Assembly (NCBI RefSeq): GCF_002575655.3
Contig: NC_053039.3
Location: forward strand, 243,390,622 to 243,454,621
DNA length: 64,000 nucleotides
Direction: 5' to 3'
DNA from: Aegilops tauschii subsp. strangulata
Taxonomy: Eukaryota; Streptophyta; Magnoliopsida; Poales; Poaceae
Shown: one piece after another, positions 23,309-34,645 of the stretch
Layout: every line of letters starts with the position of its first letter
How positions within the stretch are numbered: position 1 is the stretch's first letter
Notes under the pieces: model-generated
The model's input: the letters and a program-made list of their open reading frames with translations, nothing else
What the model was told of the DNA's origin: nothing
The model's database searches: none
Position numbers and translations under genes: made by a program

Positions 23309-25033
23309 TGTAGGGGAACGTAGCAGAAATTCAAAATTTTCTACGCATCACCAAGATCAATCTATGGAGTTTACTAGCAACGAGAGGGAAGGAGTGCATC
23401 TACATACCCTTGTAGATCGCGAGCGGAAGCGTTCAAGAGAACGGGGTTGATGGAGTCGTACTCGTCGTGATCCAAATCACCGATGATCCTAGCGCCGAAC
23501 GGACGGCACCTCCGCGTTGAACACACGTACGGAGCAGAGACATCTCCTCCTTCTTGATCCTGCAAGGGGGGAGGAGAGGTTGATGGAGATCCAGCAGCAC
23601 GACGGCGTGGTGGTGGAAGTAGCGGGGATCCCGGCAGGGCTTCGCCAAGCACTAACGGGAGGGAGAGGTGTCACGGGAGGGAGAGGGAGGCGCCAGGGGC
23701 TTGGGTATTGCTGCCCTCCATCCCCCCACTATATATAGGTCCAAGGGAGAGGGGGGGCGCAGCCTTGGCCCTTCCTCCAAGGAAGGGTGCGGCCAGGGAG
23801 GAGTCCATCCTCCCCAAGGCACCTCGGAGGTGCCTTCCCCCTTTAGGACTCTCCCTTTCCCTTATCTCTTGGCGCATGGGCATCTTGGGGCTGGTGCCCT
23901 TGGCCCATATAGGCCAAGGCGCACACCCCTACAGCCCATGTGGCCCCCCGGGGCTGGTGGACCCCCTTGGTGGACCCCCGGACCCCTTTCGGCACTCCCG
24001 GTACAATACCGATAAAGTGCGAAACTTTTCCGGCGACCAAAATAAGACTTCCCATATATAAATCTTTACCTCCGGACCATTCCGGAACTCCTCGTGACGT
24101 CCGGGATCTCATCCGTGACTCCGAACAACTTTTGGGTTACCGCATACTAATATCTCTACAACCCTAGCGTCACCGAACCTTAAGTGTGTAGACCCTACGG
24201 GTTCGGGAGACACGCAGACATGACCGAGATGACTCTCCGGTCAATAACCAACAGCGGGATCTGGATACCCATGTTGGCTCCCACATGCTCCTCGATGATC
24301 TCATCAGATGAACCACGATGTCGAGGATTCAATCAATCCCATATACAATTCCCTTTGTCTATCGGTATGTTACTTGCCCGAGATTCGATCGTCGGTATCC
24401 CGATACCTTGTTCAATCTCGTTACCGGCAAGTCTCTTTACTCGTTCCGTAACACATCATCCCGTGATCAACTCGTTGGTCACATTGTGCACATTTTGATG
24501 ATGTCCTACCGAGTGGGCCCAGAGAGACCTCTCCGTTTACACGGAGTGACAAATCCCAGTCTCGATTCGTGCCAATCCAACAGACACTTTCGGAGATACC
24601 TATAGTGCACCTTTATAGCCACCCAGTTACGTTGTGACGTTTGGTACACCCAAAGCATTCCTATGGTATCCGGGAGTTGCACAATCTCATGGTCTAAGGA
24701 AATGATACTTGACATTAGAAAAGCTCTCAGCAAACGAACTACACGATCTTGTGCTAGGCTTAGGATTGGGTCTTGTCCATCACATCATTCTCCTAATGAT
24801 GTGATCCCGTTATCAAAGACATCCAATGTCCATGGTCAGGAAACCGTAACCATCTATTGATCAACGAGCTAGTCAACTAGAGGCTTACTAGGGACATGGT
24901 GTTGTCTATGTATCCACACATGTATCTGAGTTTCCTATCAATACGATTCTAGCATGGATAATAAACAATTATCATGAACAAGGAAATATAATAATAAGCA
25001 ATTTATTATTGCCTCTAGGGCATATTTCCAACA
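23309..25033 (-). repeat. Copia A 5' LTR
   Basis: This 1725-base LTR lies on the minus strand and ends at 25033 beside the AATAA duplication. It differs from the 3' LTR by about 42 substitutions by eye. A TATA element is present near 23731-23738 on the minus strand. Confidence 0.93.
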
Positions 25034-25260
25034 AATAATTCTTTGACATTCATCACAAGATAACACAAACTTACGCGCATCTTTGAGGAGAGTAGGCCAA
25101 TAAAAAACGGATTGCAATACCTTATGTGCAGTTCTGTCTCCAACGTGGTGTCCTCCATAAGCTTCAGAGTGACACTTGCGTAGGATCTGTTCTTGTTCAT
25201 GCTCAGGTATACAACGTCTAATAACACCATCTATTCCTTCTTTATAAAGGTGTGGGTCAT
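25034..25260 (-). pseudogene. Gypsy-1 integrase zinc-binding domain
   Basis: On the minus strand the frame reads a His/Cys zinc domain: a YGGHHVGDRTAHKVLQS-like portion, then FVLSCDECQR. This is the HHCC module that precedes the integrase core at 6736-7718. Copia A separates the two halves. A frame change separates this part from RNase H. Confidence 0.75.
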
Positions 25261-25261
25261 C

Positions 25262-25663
25262 CTAGAAGTAATGTCTTAAATCATAGAAAAACTTTTTCTT
25301 TTGCTGGTATGTGAAACTAGGTGGTATAAATTTAGCAAAAATGTAATTAGCATAATCAGCATACCATGGAGCAGCACGAGAAGCATTTATGACTGCCAAT
25401 TGTTCATGAGGAAAGCTATCATCAATAGGTAGTGGGTCATCAAGAACATTCTCTAACCTAGACAAGTCGTCTGCAACGGGGTTCTCAGCTCCCTTTCTAT
25501 CAATAATATGCAAATCAAACTCTTGTAGCAAGAGGACCCATCTAATAAGTCTAGGTTTAGCATCTTTCTTTTCCATAAGGTATTTAATAGCAGCATGATC
25601 AGTGTGAACAGTTACTTTAGAGTCTACAATATAAGGTCTGAACTTATCACAAGCACATACCAC
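25262..25663 (-). pseudogene. Gypsy-1 RNase H C-terminal part
   Basis: This 133-residue frame includes [18 protein letters not shown] and ADDLSRLEN, the C-terminal RNase H and tether of Athila-like pol. It is joined to the RT frame by a one-base shift in an A/T run near 25664-25690. RNase H would degrade the RNA strand during cDNA synthesis. Confidence 0.85.
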
Positions 25664-25665
25664 TG

Positions 25666-27504
25666 CTAAAAAATCTTTTTCAGTAGTAGCATAATTTTTT
25701 GGGCACTGTCTAGAGTTTTACTAGCATATTGGATAACATTTAATTTCTTATCAACTCTTTGTCCTAAAACAACACCTACAGCATAATCGCTAGCATCACA
25801 CATAATTTCAAAGGGTAAATTCCAATCAGGTGCCTGAACAATAGGCGCAGAAATCAAAGCTTTCTTAAGTAGTTCAAATGCTTCTACACAATCATCATCA
25901 AAGACAAAAGGAATATCTTTTTGTAAGAGATTAGTCAGAGGCCTGGAAATTTTAGAGAAGTCCTTAATGAACCTCCTATAAAAACCAGCATGACCAAGGA
26001 AACTTCTTATACCTTTAATGTCCTTGGGACATGGCATCTTTTCAATAGCATCAACTTTAGCTTTGTCAACTTCAATACCTATTTCAGAAATTTTATGCCC
26101 CAAGACAATACCTTCATTAACCATAAAGTGGCACTTCTCCCAATTGAAGACAAGGTTAGTTTCTTCACACCTCTGCAAAACTCGATTAAGGTTGCTCAAG
26201 CAATCATCAAAAGAAGTTCCATATACGGAGAAATCATCCATGAAAATCTCGATAATCTTTTCACAAAAATCAGAGAATATAGCCATCATGCATCTTTGAA
26301 AGGTAGCAGGTGCATTACATAAACCGAAAGGCATACGTCTATAAGCAAAGGTACCAAAAGGGCAAGTAAAAGTGGTCTTTTCTTGATCCTCTTTTGACAC
26401 AAGTATTTGAGAGAAACCAGAATAACCATCTAGAAAGCAAAAATGTGTATGTTTGGATAGTCTTTCTAGCATTTGATCAATAACAGGTAAAGGGTAATGA
26501 TCCTTTTTAGTAGCTTTCTTTAATTTGCGGAAATCAATTACCATTCTATAACCTGTAACAATTCTTTGTGGGGTCAATTCATCTTTATCTTTAGGAACAA
26601 CAGTAATACCTCCCTTCTTAGGGACACAATGGACATGATTTACCCACTGACTATCAGCAACGGGATAAATTATACCTGCCTCTAGAAGCTTTAGTATTTC
26701 TTTCCTTACCACTTCTTTCATCTTAGGATTTAACCGCCGTTGGTGATCAACAACCGGTTTAGCATCTTTCTCCAATTTTATTTTGTCCTGGCATAAAGTG
26801 GGACTAATGCCCTTAAGATCATCAAGAGTATATCCAATAGCAGCACAATGCTTCTTCAGAGTTTTCAATAGTTTCTTTTCTTCATGCTCTGAAAGTTTAG
26901 CACTAATAATAACAGGATATACCTTCTTTTCATCCAGATAAGCATATTTAAGAGTATCAGGTAACGGTTTAAGCTCAAACACGGGATCACCCTTGGGTAG
27001 AGGAGGATCCCCTAGGATTTCAACAGGCAAGTTGTGTTTCAAAATAGGTCCTTGTTTAAAGAATACTTCATCTATTTCCCTTCTTTCATTCATAAACATA
27101 TCATTTTCATGGTCTAGCAAATATTGTTCTAAAGGATCACTAGGAGGTACGACCATAGAAGCAAGACCAATAATTTCATCTTTACTAGGCAATTCCTCAT
27201 CATGGGGTTGTCTACGAAATTTAGCAAAGTTAAACTCATGAGACATATCCCCCAGACCAATAGTAACAACATCCTTTTCGCAGTCTATCCTAGCATTAAC
27301 AATATTCAAGAAGGGTCTACCAAATATGATGGGGCAAAAGCTATCTTGTGGAGAACCAAGAACAAGAAAATCAGCAGGATATTTAACTTTCCCACACAAG
27401 ACTTCAACATCTCTAACAATCCCAACTGGTGAAATAGTGTCTCTATTGGCAAGCTTAATTGTAACATCGATTTCCTCTAACTCAGCAGGTGCAGTGTCAT
27501 GCAT
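25666..27504 (-). pseudogene. Gypsy-1 protease tail, reverse transcriptase, start of RNase H
   Basis: This 612-residue open frame has the RT fingers and palm with D359 (FCFLDGYSG) and the catalytic box FMDD at 421-424. FAYRRMPFGLCNAPATFQR is typical of Ty3/Gypsy RT. The protease tail (FCPIIFGRPFLN) lies at residues 57-68. RNase H begins near residue 570 (FEIMCDASDYAVG). The frame is intact, but frameshifts cut it at both ends (about 27490 and about 25670). Sequence features place it in the Athila-like branch. Confidence 0.92.
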
Positions 27505-28259
27505 AATTCTTTGTATAAGGAATGAGGTATTGCACTTGCACTAGCACCCATATCACATAAGCCATGATAGCAATGATGTCCTATTTTAACAGAAATAACA
27601 GGCATGCCTACCACAGGTCTATGTTTATTTTTAGTATCAGGTCTAGCAATTCTAGTAGTTTCATCATAGAAGCAAATAACATGCCCATCAATATTATCAT
27701 CCAAGAGATCTTTAACCATAGAAACACTAGGTTCAACTTTAATTTTCTCAGGGGGTTTGGGTGTCTTAATGTTACTTTTGTTGACCACAGTTGAAGTTTT
27801 AGCATGATCCTTTATTCTAACAGGGAAAGGTGGTTTCTCAATATAAGCAGTAGGAACGACAGGATCATTATAAGTGATAGTATTTTCTTCAACTTTAATA
27901 GGTGCAACTACTTTTACTTCAATGGGAGGATTATATTTAAACCACTTTTCCTTAGGGAGATCAACATGAGTAGCAAAGGATTCACAGAAAGAAGCTACTA
28001 TCTCAGAGTCAAGTCCATATTTAGTGCTAAATTCACGGAAAACATCGGCATCCATAAAAGATTTAACACAATCAAACTTAGGTGTTATGCCTGACTCCTT
28101 ACCTTCATCGAGATCCCAATCTCCAGAGTTGCATTTAATTCTTTCCAATAAATCCCATTTGAATTCAATAGTCTTCATCATAAAAGAGCCAGTACAAGAA
28201 GTATCGAGCATGGAGCGATTATTGAGAGAAAGCCGACCATAAAAATTCAGAATAATCAT
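27477..28259 (-). pseudogene. Gypsy-1 gag C-terminus and protease active site
   Basis: This 260-residue frame links gag to protease. The protease active site reads CDMGASASAIP near residue 237, with Met in the DTG position. No CCHC knuckle is visible. A frameshift near 27490 separates it from the RT frame, and another near 28270 separates it from the gag N-terminus. Confidence 0.8.
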
Positions 28260-28292
28260 TTCTCTTGAGAGCTCATGATTGGGGCATGAATA

Positions 28293-28760
28293 TTACATTG
28301 ACTTAAGCCTCCCCCAAGCTTGAGCGATGCTCTCTCCTTTGCGAGGCCAAAAATAATATATATAATTACGATCACGATGAACAAGATGCATAGGATAAAA
28401 CTTCTGATGAAATACCAATTTCAATCGGTTGTAGTTCCATGATCCCATATCATCACATAGCCTAAACCATGTCAATGCCTCTCCCTTCAAAGATAAAGGG
28501 AAGACCTTCTTCTTGATAACATCCTCGGGCATACCTGCAAGCTTAAATAATTCACAAACTTCATCCACATAGATTAGGTGCAAATCGGGATGTAATGTTC
28601 CATCTCCTGTAAAAGGATTAGCTAGCAGTTTCTCTATCATACCCGAAGGAATGTCAAAGTAAACATTTTCAGTAGGTTCAGTAGGTTGAGGAGAAACTCT
28701 TTGCTCTACTGGTCGGGGTGAAGATACCCCGAACAAGCCCCTCAGAGGATTACTTTCCAT
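28293..28760 (-). pseudogene. Gypsy-1 gag N-terminal capsid domain
   Basis: This 155-residue frame starts at the first ATG after the primer-binding site (MESNPLRGLFG). It contains the retrotransposon gag motif FPLSLKGEALTWFRL followed by FHQKFYPM. It breaks off at 28293 by frameshift. It would form the capsid of the particle. Confidence 0.85.
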
Positions 28761-28837
28761 AGTAACAAGTGACAGTAAATTTCAGCACATTATATAAATT
28801 TTTCCTTACCAAATTCCACCTACCAAAGGCGCTTCAC

Positions 28838-28855
28838 TCCCCGGAAACGGCGCCA
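28838..28855 (-). other. Gypsy-1 primer-binding site, tRNA-Asp type
   Basis: The minus strand reads TGGCGCCGTTTCCGGGGA, 11 bases after the LTR end. It differs at one base from the tRNA-Asp complement (TGGCGCCGTTGCCGGGGA) common in wheat Gypsy elements. Confidence 0.75.
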
Positions 28856-28866
28856 GAAAAGAGTCT

Positions 28867-30371
28867 TGATGACCCACAAGTATAGGGGACCTATCGTAGT
28901 CCTTTCGATAAGTAAGAGTGTCGAACCCAATGAGGAGCAGAAGGAAATGATAAGCGGTTTCCAGTAAGGTATTCTCTGCAAGCACTGAAATTATCGGTAA
29001 CAGATAGTTTTGTGATAAGGTAATTTGTAACGGGCAACAAGTAATTAAAGTAAATAAGGTGCAGCAAGGTGGCACAATCCTTTTTGTAGCAAAGGACAAG
29101 CCTGGACAAACTCTTATATAGAGAAAAACGCTCCCGAGGACACATGGGAATTATCGTCAAGCTAGTTTTCATCACGCTCATATGATTCGCGTTCGTTACT
29201 TTGATAATTTGGTATGTGGGTGGAGCGGTGCTTGGGTGCTGCCCTTCCTTGGAAAAGCATCCCACTTATGATTAACCCCTATTGCAAGCATCCGCAACTA
29301 CAAAAGAAGTATTAAGGTAAACCTAACCATAGCATGAAACATATGGATCCAAATCAGCCCCTTACGAAGCAACGCATAAACTAGGGTTTAAGCTTCTGTC
29401 ACTCTAGCAACCCATCATCTACTTACTACTTCCCAATGCCTTCCTCTAGGCCCAAATAATGGTGAAGTGTCATGTAGTCGACGTTCACATAACACCACTA
29501 GAGGAAACACAACATACATCTCATCAAAATATCGAACGAATACCAAATTCACATGACTACTTATAGCAAGACTTCTCCCATGTCCTCAGGAACGAACATA
29601 ACTACTCACAGATCATATTAGTGTTCATAATCAGAGGGGTATTAATATGCATAAAGGATCTGAACATATGATCTTCCACCAAATAAACCAACTAGCATCA
29701 ACTACAAGGAGTAATCAACACTACTAGCAACCCACAGGTACCAATCTGAGGCTTTGGGACAAAGATTGGATACAAGAGATGAACTAGGGTTTTAGAGGAG
29801 ATGGTGCTGGTGAAGATGTTGATGGAGATTAACCCCCTCCCGATGAGAGGATCATTGGTGATGACGATGGCGATGATTTCCCCCTCCCGGAGGGAAGGTT
29901 CCCCAGCAGAACAGCTCTGCCGGAGCCCTAAATTGGTTCCGCCAAGGTTCCGCCTTGTGGCGGCGAAGTTTCTTCCCGAAAGCTTGCTTATGATTTTTTC
30001 TTGGACGAAAGACTTCATATAGCAGAAGATGGGCACCGGAGGCCTGCCAGGGGGCCCACGAGGCAAGGGCGCGCGCCCCCCACCTTCATGGCCAGGGTGT
30101 GGGCCCCCTCTGGTACTTTCTTTCGCCAGTATTTTTTATTAATTCCAAAAATAACTTCCGTGAAGTTTCAGGATTTTTGGAGCTGTGCAGAATAGGTCTC
30201 TAATATTTGCTCCTTTTCCAGCCCAGAATTCCAGCTGCCGGCATTCTCCCTCTTCATGTAAACCTTGCAAAATAAGAGAGAAAAGGCATAAGTATTGTGG
30301 CATAACGTGTAATAACAGCCCATAATGCAATAAATATCGATATAAAAGCATGATGCAAAATGGACGTATCA
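28867..30371 (-). repeat. Gypsy-1 LTR shared by two internal domains
   Basis: This 1505-base LTR reads TGATACGTCC to GGGTCATCA on the minus strand. The primer-binding site lies downstream (28838-28855) and a polypurine tract upstream (30372-30385). It therefore serves as 5' LTR for the lower internal domain and 3' LTR for the upper one. A TATA-like CTATATGAAG is on the minus strand near 30010-30020. Confidence 0.88.
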
Positions 30372-30385
30372 ACTCCCCAAAGCTT
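30372..30385 (-). other. Polypurine tract of upstream Gypsy-1 domain
   Basis: The minus strand reads AAGCTTTGGGGAGT immediately before the LTR start TGATACG. This shows that 30372 onward is a 3' internal region, not flanking DNA. Confidence 0.75.
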
Positions 30386-31937
30386 AGACCTCGCTTGTCC
30401 TCAAGCGAAAGCCGATAACTATAAATATGTCCACATGTTTAGAGATAGAGGTGTAGATAAAATAAAATACAGACATGAGGGCATCATGATCATTCTTATA
30501 ACAGCAACATATATGGATATCGTCATATGATCTCTTATGCTCAAGTAATAATCTATTCACAATGTCAAGTATGAATCAGAAACTTCATTGAGAACTAACA
30601 AACTATGGTCTCGGTCATTGAAGGAATTGCAATTTATCATAACATCGGAAAGAGTCAATATAAGAGCTTTTCAGCAAGTCCACATACTCAACTATCATTT
30701 AGTCTTTCACAATTGCTAACACTCACGCAATACTTATGTGTATGGAGTTTTAATTGGACACAGAGAAAGATAGGGGCTTATAGTGTTGCCTCCCAACCTT
30801 TTACCTCAAGGGTCATGTCAACAATAATAGTTCATGCTAACTTACATCCAATTGGATATATATATATCAGGATCTTTCCAACACAAGGTGCTTGCCAAAG
30901 GATAAAATGTAAAAGGGAAAGGTTAAGATCACCATGACTCTTGCATAAGGTATAAGACAAAAGTAAAAGATAGGCCCTTCGCAGAGGGGAGCAGAGGTTG
31001 TCATGTGCTTTTATGGTTGGATGCACGAAATCTTAATGCAAAAGAACGTCACTTTATATTGCCACTTGTGATATGGACCTTTATTATGCAGTCCATCGCT
31101 TTTATTGCTTCCATATCACAAGATCGTATAAAGCTTATTTTCTCCACACTAATAAATCATACATATTTAGAAAGCAATTTTTATTGCACGCAACATGACA
31201 ACTTACTTGAAGGATCTTACCCAATCCATAGGTAGATATGGCGGACTCTCATGGCAAAACTGGGTTTAAGGATATTCGGAAGCACAAGTAGTATCTCTAC
31301 TTGGTGCAAAGAATTTGGCTAGCATGAGGGGGAAAGGCAAGCTCAACATGTTGGATGATCCATGACAATATACTTTATTTCAGATATAAGAAAACATAAC
31401 CCATTACGTTGTCTTCCTTGTCCAACATCAACTCTTTAGCATGTCATATTTTAATGAGTGCTCACAATCATAAAAGATGTCTAAGATAGTAGATTTATAT
31501 GTGAAAACCTCTCTTTCTTTATTACTTCCTATTAATTGCAACGATGACCAAAACTATGTTTGTCAACTCTCAACAACTTTTATTCATCATACTCTTTATA
31601 TGTGAAGTCATTACTCTCCATAAGATCACTATGATCTCTTTTATTTCTTTTTATTCTTTCTCTTTTCTTTTATTCCCTCACGATCATAGCAAGATAATCA
31701 AGCCCTTGACTCAACACAAATCTTTATTATATATAGCTCACGGACTCGATTACATAGAGGGATCATAAAGCAAAACTCAAAACTAAATCATACTAAAACT
31801 TTATTCTACTAGATCAAGATATTACCAAAAGGATCGAACTAAGAAAATGGTAAAGATAGGAGTGTGATGGTGATACGATACCCGGGCACCTCCCCCAAGC
31901 TTGGTAGTTGCCAAGGGGAGTGCCCATACCCGTGTGA
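30386..31937 (-). other. Gypsy-1 3' noncoding internal region (upstream copy)
   Basis: This AT-rich region has no gene. From 30859 it matches 4869-6016. The first roughly 470 bases have no counterpart in the window because the other copy is cut at 4868. Confidence 0.7.
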
Positions 31938-32393
31938 TTATATCTCCTTCTTCGGAGGTGGTGACGTGATATTCTTGGCGATGATGCCCCTCAGGATACG
32001 ATTCTCCTCCTCGAGCTTGTTGGCTTGCTGTTTGAGGTCCATTATTTCCTTACGGAGCTTACCCGTGACGGCTAAAGCTCCTTTCACCCAAGGATGTTGC
32101 ATAGCTGCGGGAGAACAAGTAACACTCTTTTTCATATTTGCATAAGAGAGAAATCTAACATTGGAAGGGATGACCGAGTTTGGAATAGCTGAGCTCTGTA
32201 GTTCCCCCATCGTGAATCCTGCCCAGAAATGAGAAGTAACTTCTTGATCCTCCTCCATGGCATCTATCATTTTCAAGTCGGCTTCCATCTCTTCCTCCGT
32301 TGATGGCCCAAAGTGATAGGCATCGCTGTTTTCTCCTGGACCCGGTGTCGGATGAGACACCCGACTCTCCCCAACTGACTCTTGAGAAGACAT
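31938..32393 (-). CDS. Env-position ORF of Gypsy-1, full 151-residue form
   Basis: The frame opens MSSQESVGESRV and runs uninterrupted for 151 residues. The N-terminal half is acidic. The C-terminal part (QQANKLEEENRILRG) predicts a short coiled coil, and the tail is Lys/Pro-rich (SPPPKKEI). There is no signal peptide or membrane segment. It lies between integrase and LTR, as extra ORFs of Athila-like elements do, but I recognise no domain. The second copy (6017-6382) aligns in frame and differs mainly by substitutions and one nonsense codon. Function unknown. Confidence 0.55.
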   Translation of the reverse strand: MSSQESVGESRVSHPTPGPGENSDAYHFGPSTEEEMEADLKMIDAMEEDQEVTSHFWAGFTMGELQSSAIPNSVIPSNVRFLSYANMKKSVTCSPAAMQHPWVKGALAVTGKLRKEIMDLKQQANKLEEENRILRGIIAKNITSPPPKKEI

Positions 32394-32727
32394 CTTGCTC
32401 TAATCTGCAGCAGAAATAGCTCAAAACAAAAACAGAGGATATTTGCGTGATATGGTGGTCAAAACCTTCGGGAGATTATATAATGAATTTTTACCAACCA
32501 AAAGAAGTATCGTGCCAGAAAACGTAGTCCGGAGGGCACACGAGGTGCCCACGAGGCAGGGGGCGCACCCTCCACCCTTGTGGATGCCTCGTGTCCTTCC
32601 CGGACTTCTTCTTTTTTTTCTTTTTTTCCTAAATATTCCAAAACAGAGAAAAATTGCCATTAGAACTGTTTTGGAGTCGGTTTACTTACCGTACCACATA
32701 CCTATTCCTTTTCGGAGTCTGAAACTT
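32394..32727 (-). other. Gypsy-1 spacer, upstream copy
   Basis: This noncoding stretch is homologous to 6383-6735. It contains a T-rich run (about 32608-32628). Confidence 0.55.
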
Positions 32728-33187
32728 TCTGGAAAGTGTCTCTTATGTATTCCTCCGGGGTTACGGTTTCAATAACAATAGTTTCAACATTTATAGGATT
32801 ACCTGAGGTATAATGTTTGATTCTTTGACCGTTCACCACCTTCGGATTTGTGCCTTCGAAGTTGTTGATTTTTATAGCACTGGAACGATAGACCTCCTCG
32901 ATAACGTAAGGACCTTCCCATTTAGAGAGAAGTTTCCTGCAAAAAATCTTAAACGAGAGTTGAATTGCAACACATAATCACCTATATTAAACTCACGCTT
33001 TTGTATCCTTTTGTCATGCCATCTTTTAATTTTTCTTTAAATAGTTTGGCATTCTCATAGGCTTGGGTTCTCCATTCATCAAGTGAGTTAATGTCAAATA
33101 GCCTCTTCTCACCAGCAAGTTTGAAATCATAATTGAGCTCTTTAATGGCCCAATATGCCTTATGTTCTAGTTTGAGAGGTAAGTGAC
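32728..33187 (-). pseudogene. Gypsy-1 integrase C-terminal tail, upstream copy, truncated
   Basis: This matches 6736-7208 of the other copy and encodes the tail after the integrase core ([23 protein letters not shown]). A one-base deletion in the AAGTTTTCC run (about 32933) and further changes break the frame, and the stop TAG has become CAG. Homology ends abruptly at 33187, in the middle of the coding sequence. Confidence 0.8.
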
Positions 33188-33227
33188 TGCTTGAGCTCTT
33201 TAATGGCCGAATATTCCTTATGTCCGG
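33188..33227. repeat. Templated filler at the Gypsy-1 / Tat breakpoint
   Basis: Positions 33191-33223 match 33133-33165 at 31 of 33 bases, although the Gypsy-1 sequence proper has already ended at 33187. This looks like a short copied insert made during end joining. Confidence 0.65.
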
Positions 33228-34194
33228 GGAGGAGCTGTGCAGCGTCTTCACCGCACGCTTCACGGCGCAGGCGCCCCCTGTTGTAGCAGCCCTCCTCGGT
33301 GGTTCGCAGGAGCCACCCTCGGATCACCACATCAAGCAGTTTGTCCGCTAGATGGGTGCTGCCCGCGTGGGGGCTCCCCCGGGGTGGGCGGCGCCCCAGG
33401 CCGACCTCACCTTCAGCTCGGAGGACCACCCAGCAATCACCGCGGGCTTAGGCGTGCTTCCGATGCTTTGCACGCCCACCATTTGCAAAGTAGCAGTCAC
33501 CAAGACCCTCATCGATGGAGGGGCAGGCCTCAATGTGCTCTTCATAGAGGCCTTCAGCTTGCTCCATGTACCGCTCGGCCGGCTCCGCCACACCAGGCCC
33601 TTCTCCGGGGTCGGCAGTGGTTCCACCAACCCCCTAGGGCAGATCCGCCTCCCCGTCACCTTCCGCACCCGAGACAACTACCGCACCGAGCTCATCGACT
33701 TCGACATCGCTCGCATCGGCCTCCCGTACAACGCCATTCTCGGTGCCCAGCCCTGGCCCAGTTCATGGCGGCAACCCATCCCGCCTACAACCTCATGAAG
33801 ATGCCGGGGAGCAACGGTGTCCTCACAGTGGTCGGGGACACCGAGGAGGCCCTGGCGGCCCTCAGGCTCGCCTTCAGGGCCGCGACGGCAGCTCGCCCCG
33901 CAGGCGAGGCAGTGTCCGGAGCCCAGGGGGCTGCGCCAGCAAAGAAGAAGCAGATGTTCTCGCAAGATCGTGCCAAGACGAAGCAAGTACCGGTCGATCA
34001 TGACGGGGCCTCAGGGGCCACCTTCACCATAGGCGCCAACCTTGACCCCGACCAAGAAGAGGCACTGGTGAAGTTCTTGCGAGCGAACAAAGAGGTATTC
34101 GCCTGGGAGCCCAAGCAGCTGGTGGGGGTCCCGAGGGGAGTGATCGAGCACCACTTGAGGGTGTGCCCCAATGTGCACCCAGTGAAGCGTTATT
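33228..34194 (+). pseudogene. Tat-type Gypsy protease and RT start, fragment
   Basis: Two frames, 33352-33798 and 33237-34196, together encode the gag/protease junction, aspartic protease (KTLIDGGAGLNVLF; then LPYNAILG), a linker and the first RT residues (FLRANKEVFAWEP). A one-base shift near 33755 separates the frames. It is homologous to the same region of Gypsy-2 (50201-50800, minus strand). All RT palm, RNase H and integrase sequence is missing. The fragment has the same orientation as the Gypsy-3 3' LTR at 60946, so it may be the 5' remnant of Gypsy-3. That link is inference. Confidence 0.8.
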
Positions 34195-34202
34195 GAATGT
34201 AT

Positions 34203-34392
34203 CACACACGGTCCGTAGAAGAAATTGTGTGGCAAAGGCTGTCCATCACACACAGTTTTTATGTGGTAAACGTTTGCGCAAGGTGGCCTAACGCAAACAG
34301 TTTTTAAGAGAAAGTCATGTGTGTTTGTGCATTGATCCAACACGGTTTATTCCTAGAAACCGTGTGCGTTGCCTGGGGTCATCGCCCACGGT
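34203..34392. repeat. Left subterminal palindromic units
   Basis: Four or five CACACGG/CACACAG-type units lie here. The clearest is the perfect hairpin 34341-34364, CACGGTTT with AAACCGTG around an 8-base loop. They match the right-end units (43369-43784). Confidence 0.7.
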
Positions 34393-34645
34393 ATTTTTTC
34401 AATAACCATTTGCAATAGCAAAACCCAATTAGCAGGCTAATTTCCCTATTATTAATAATCCATTTATTAATCTAATTGACAATCATATTAAGCACATAAT
34501 ATATTTCATTTCCATATTAAGGAAGCAGAATTTCATAATTGAAATACATCAGAGTATAACATGATATAGCTTCAGCACTCAGCTACCCCATTACACAACT
34601 GAACCAGCACCAAGTTTCACATGCAACATGTAGAACCTTTTGAAA
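34393..34645. other. AT-rich noncoding stretch
   Basis: I see no gene. It forms the 3' flank of the minus-strand B3-like exons. Confidence 0.5.

Larger units (their letters stand above)
7719..25033 (-). mobile_element. Copia A: complete BARE/WIS/Angela-type element, itself interrupted
   Basis: Both LTRs are present (7719-9440 and 23309-25033), begin TG and end CA, and read on the minus strand from TGTTGGAAATATGCCC. The 5-base target-site duplication AATAA occurs at 7714-7718 and 25034-25038, so this is a true insertion into Gypsy-1 integrase. The internal region is split by Copia B. By eye I count about 42 substitutions between the LTRs over about 1.72 kb, roughly 2.4%. The polyprotein is badly degraded. 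Confidence 0.93.
4869..33187 (-). mobile_element. Gypsy-1: Athila-like LTR retrotransposon, internal-LTR-internal
   Basis: On the minus strand, one LTR (28867-30371) has a primer-binding site and gag-pol on its downstream side (28855 down to 4869). On its upstream side it has a polypurine tract and a second 3' internal region (30372-33187). The segment 4869-7210 is a near-duplicate of 30859-33187, so two internal domains share one LTR. Such arrays arise by unequal LTR-LTR recombination between tandem copies. Copia A interrupts the downstream domain at 7719-25033. The gag, protease, RT, RNase H and integrase match the Athila-like branch of Ty3/Gypsy. Several frameshifts and stops make it non-functional. 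I do not assign a family name. Confidence 0.85.
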
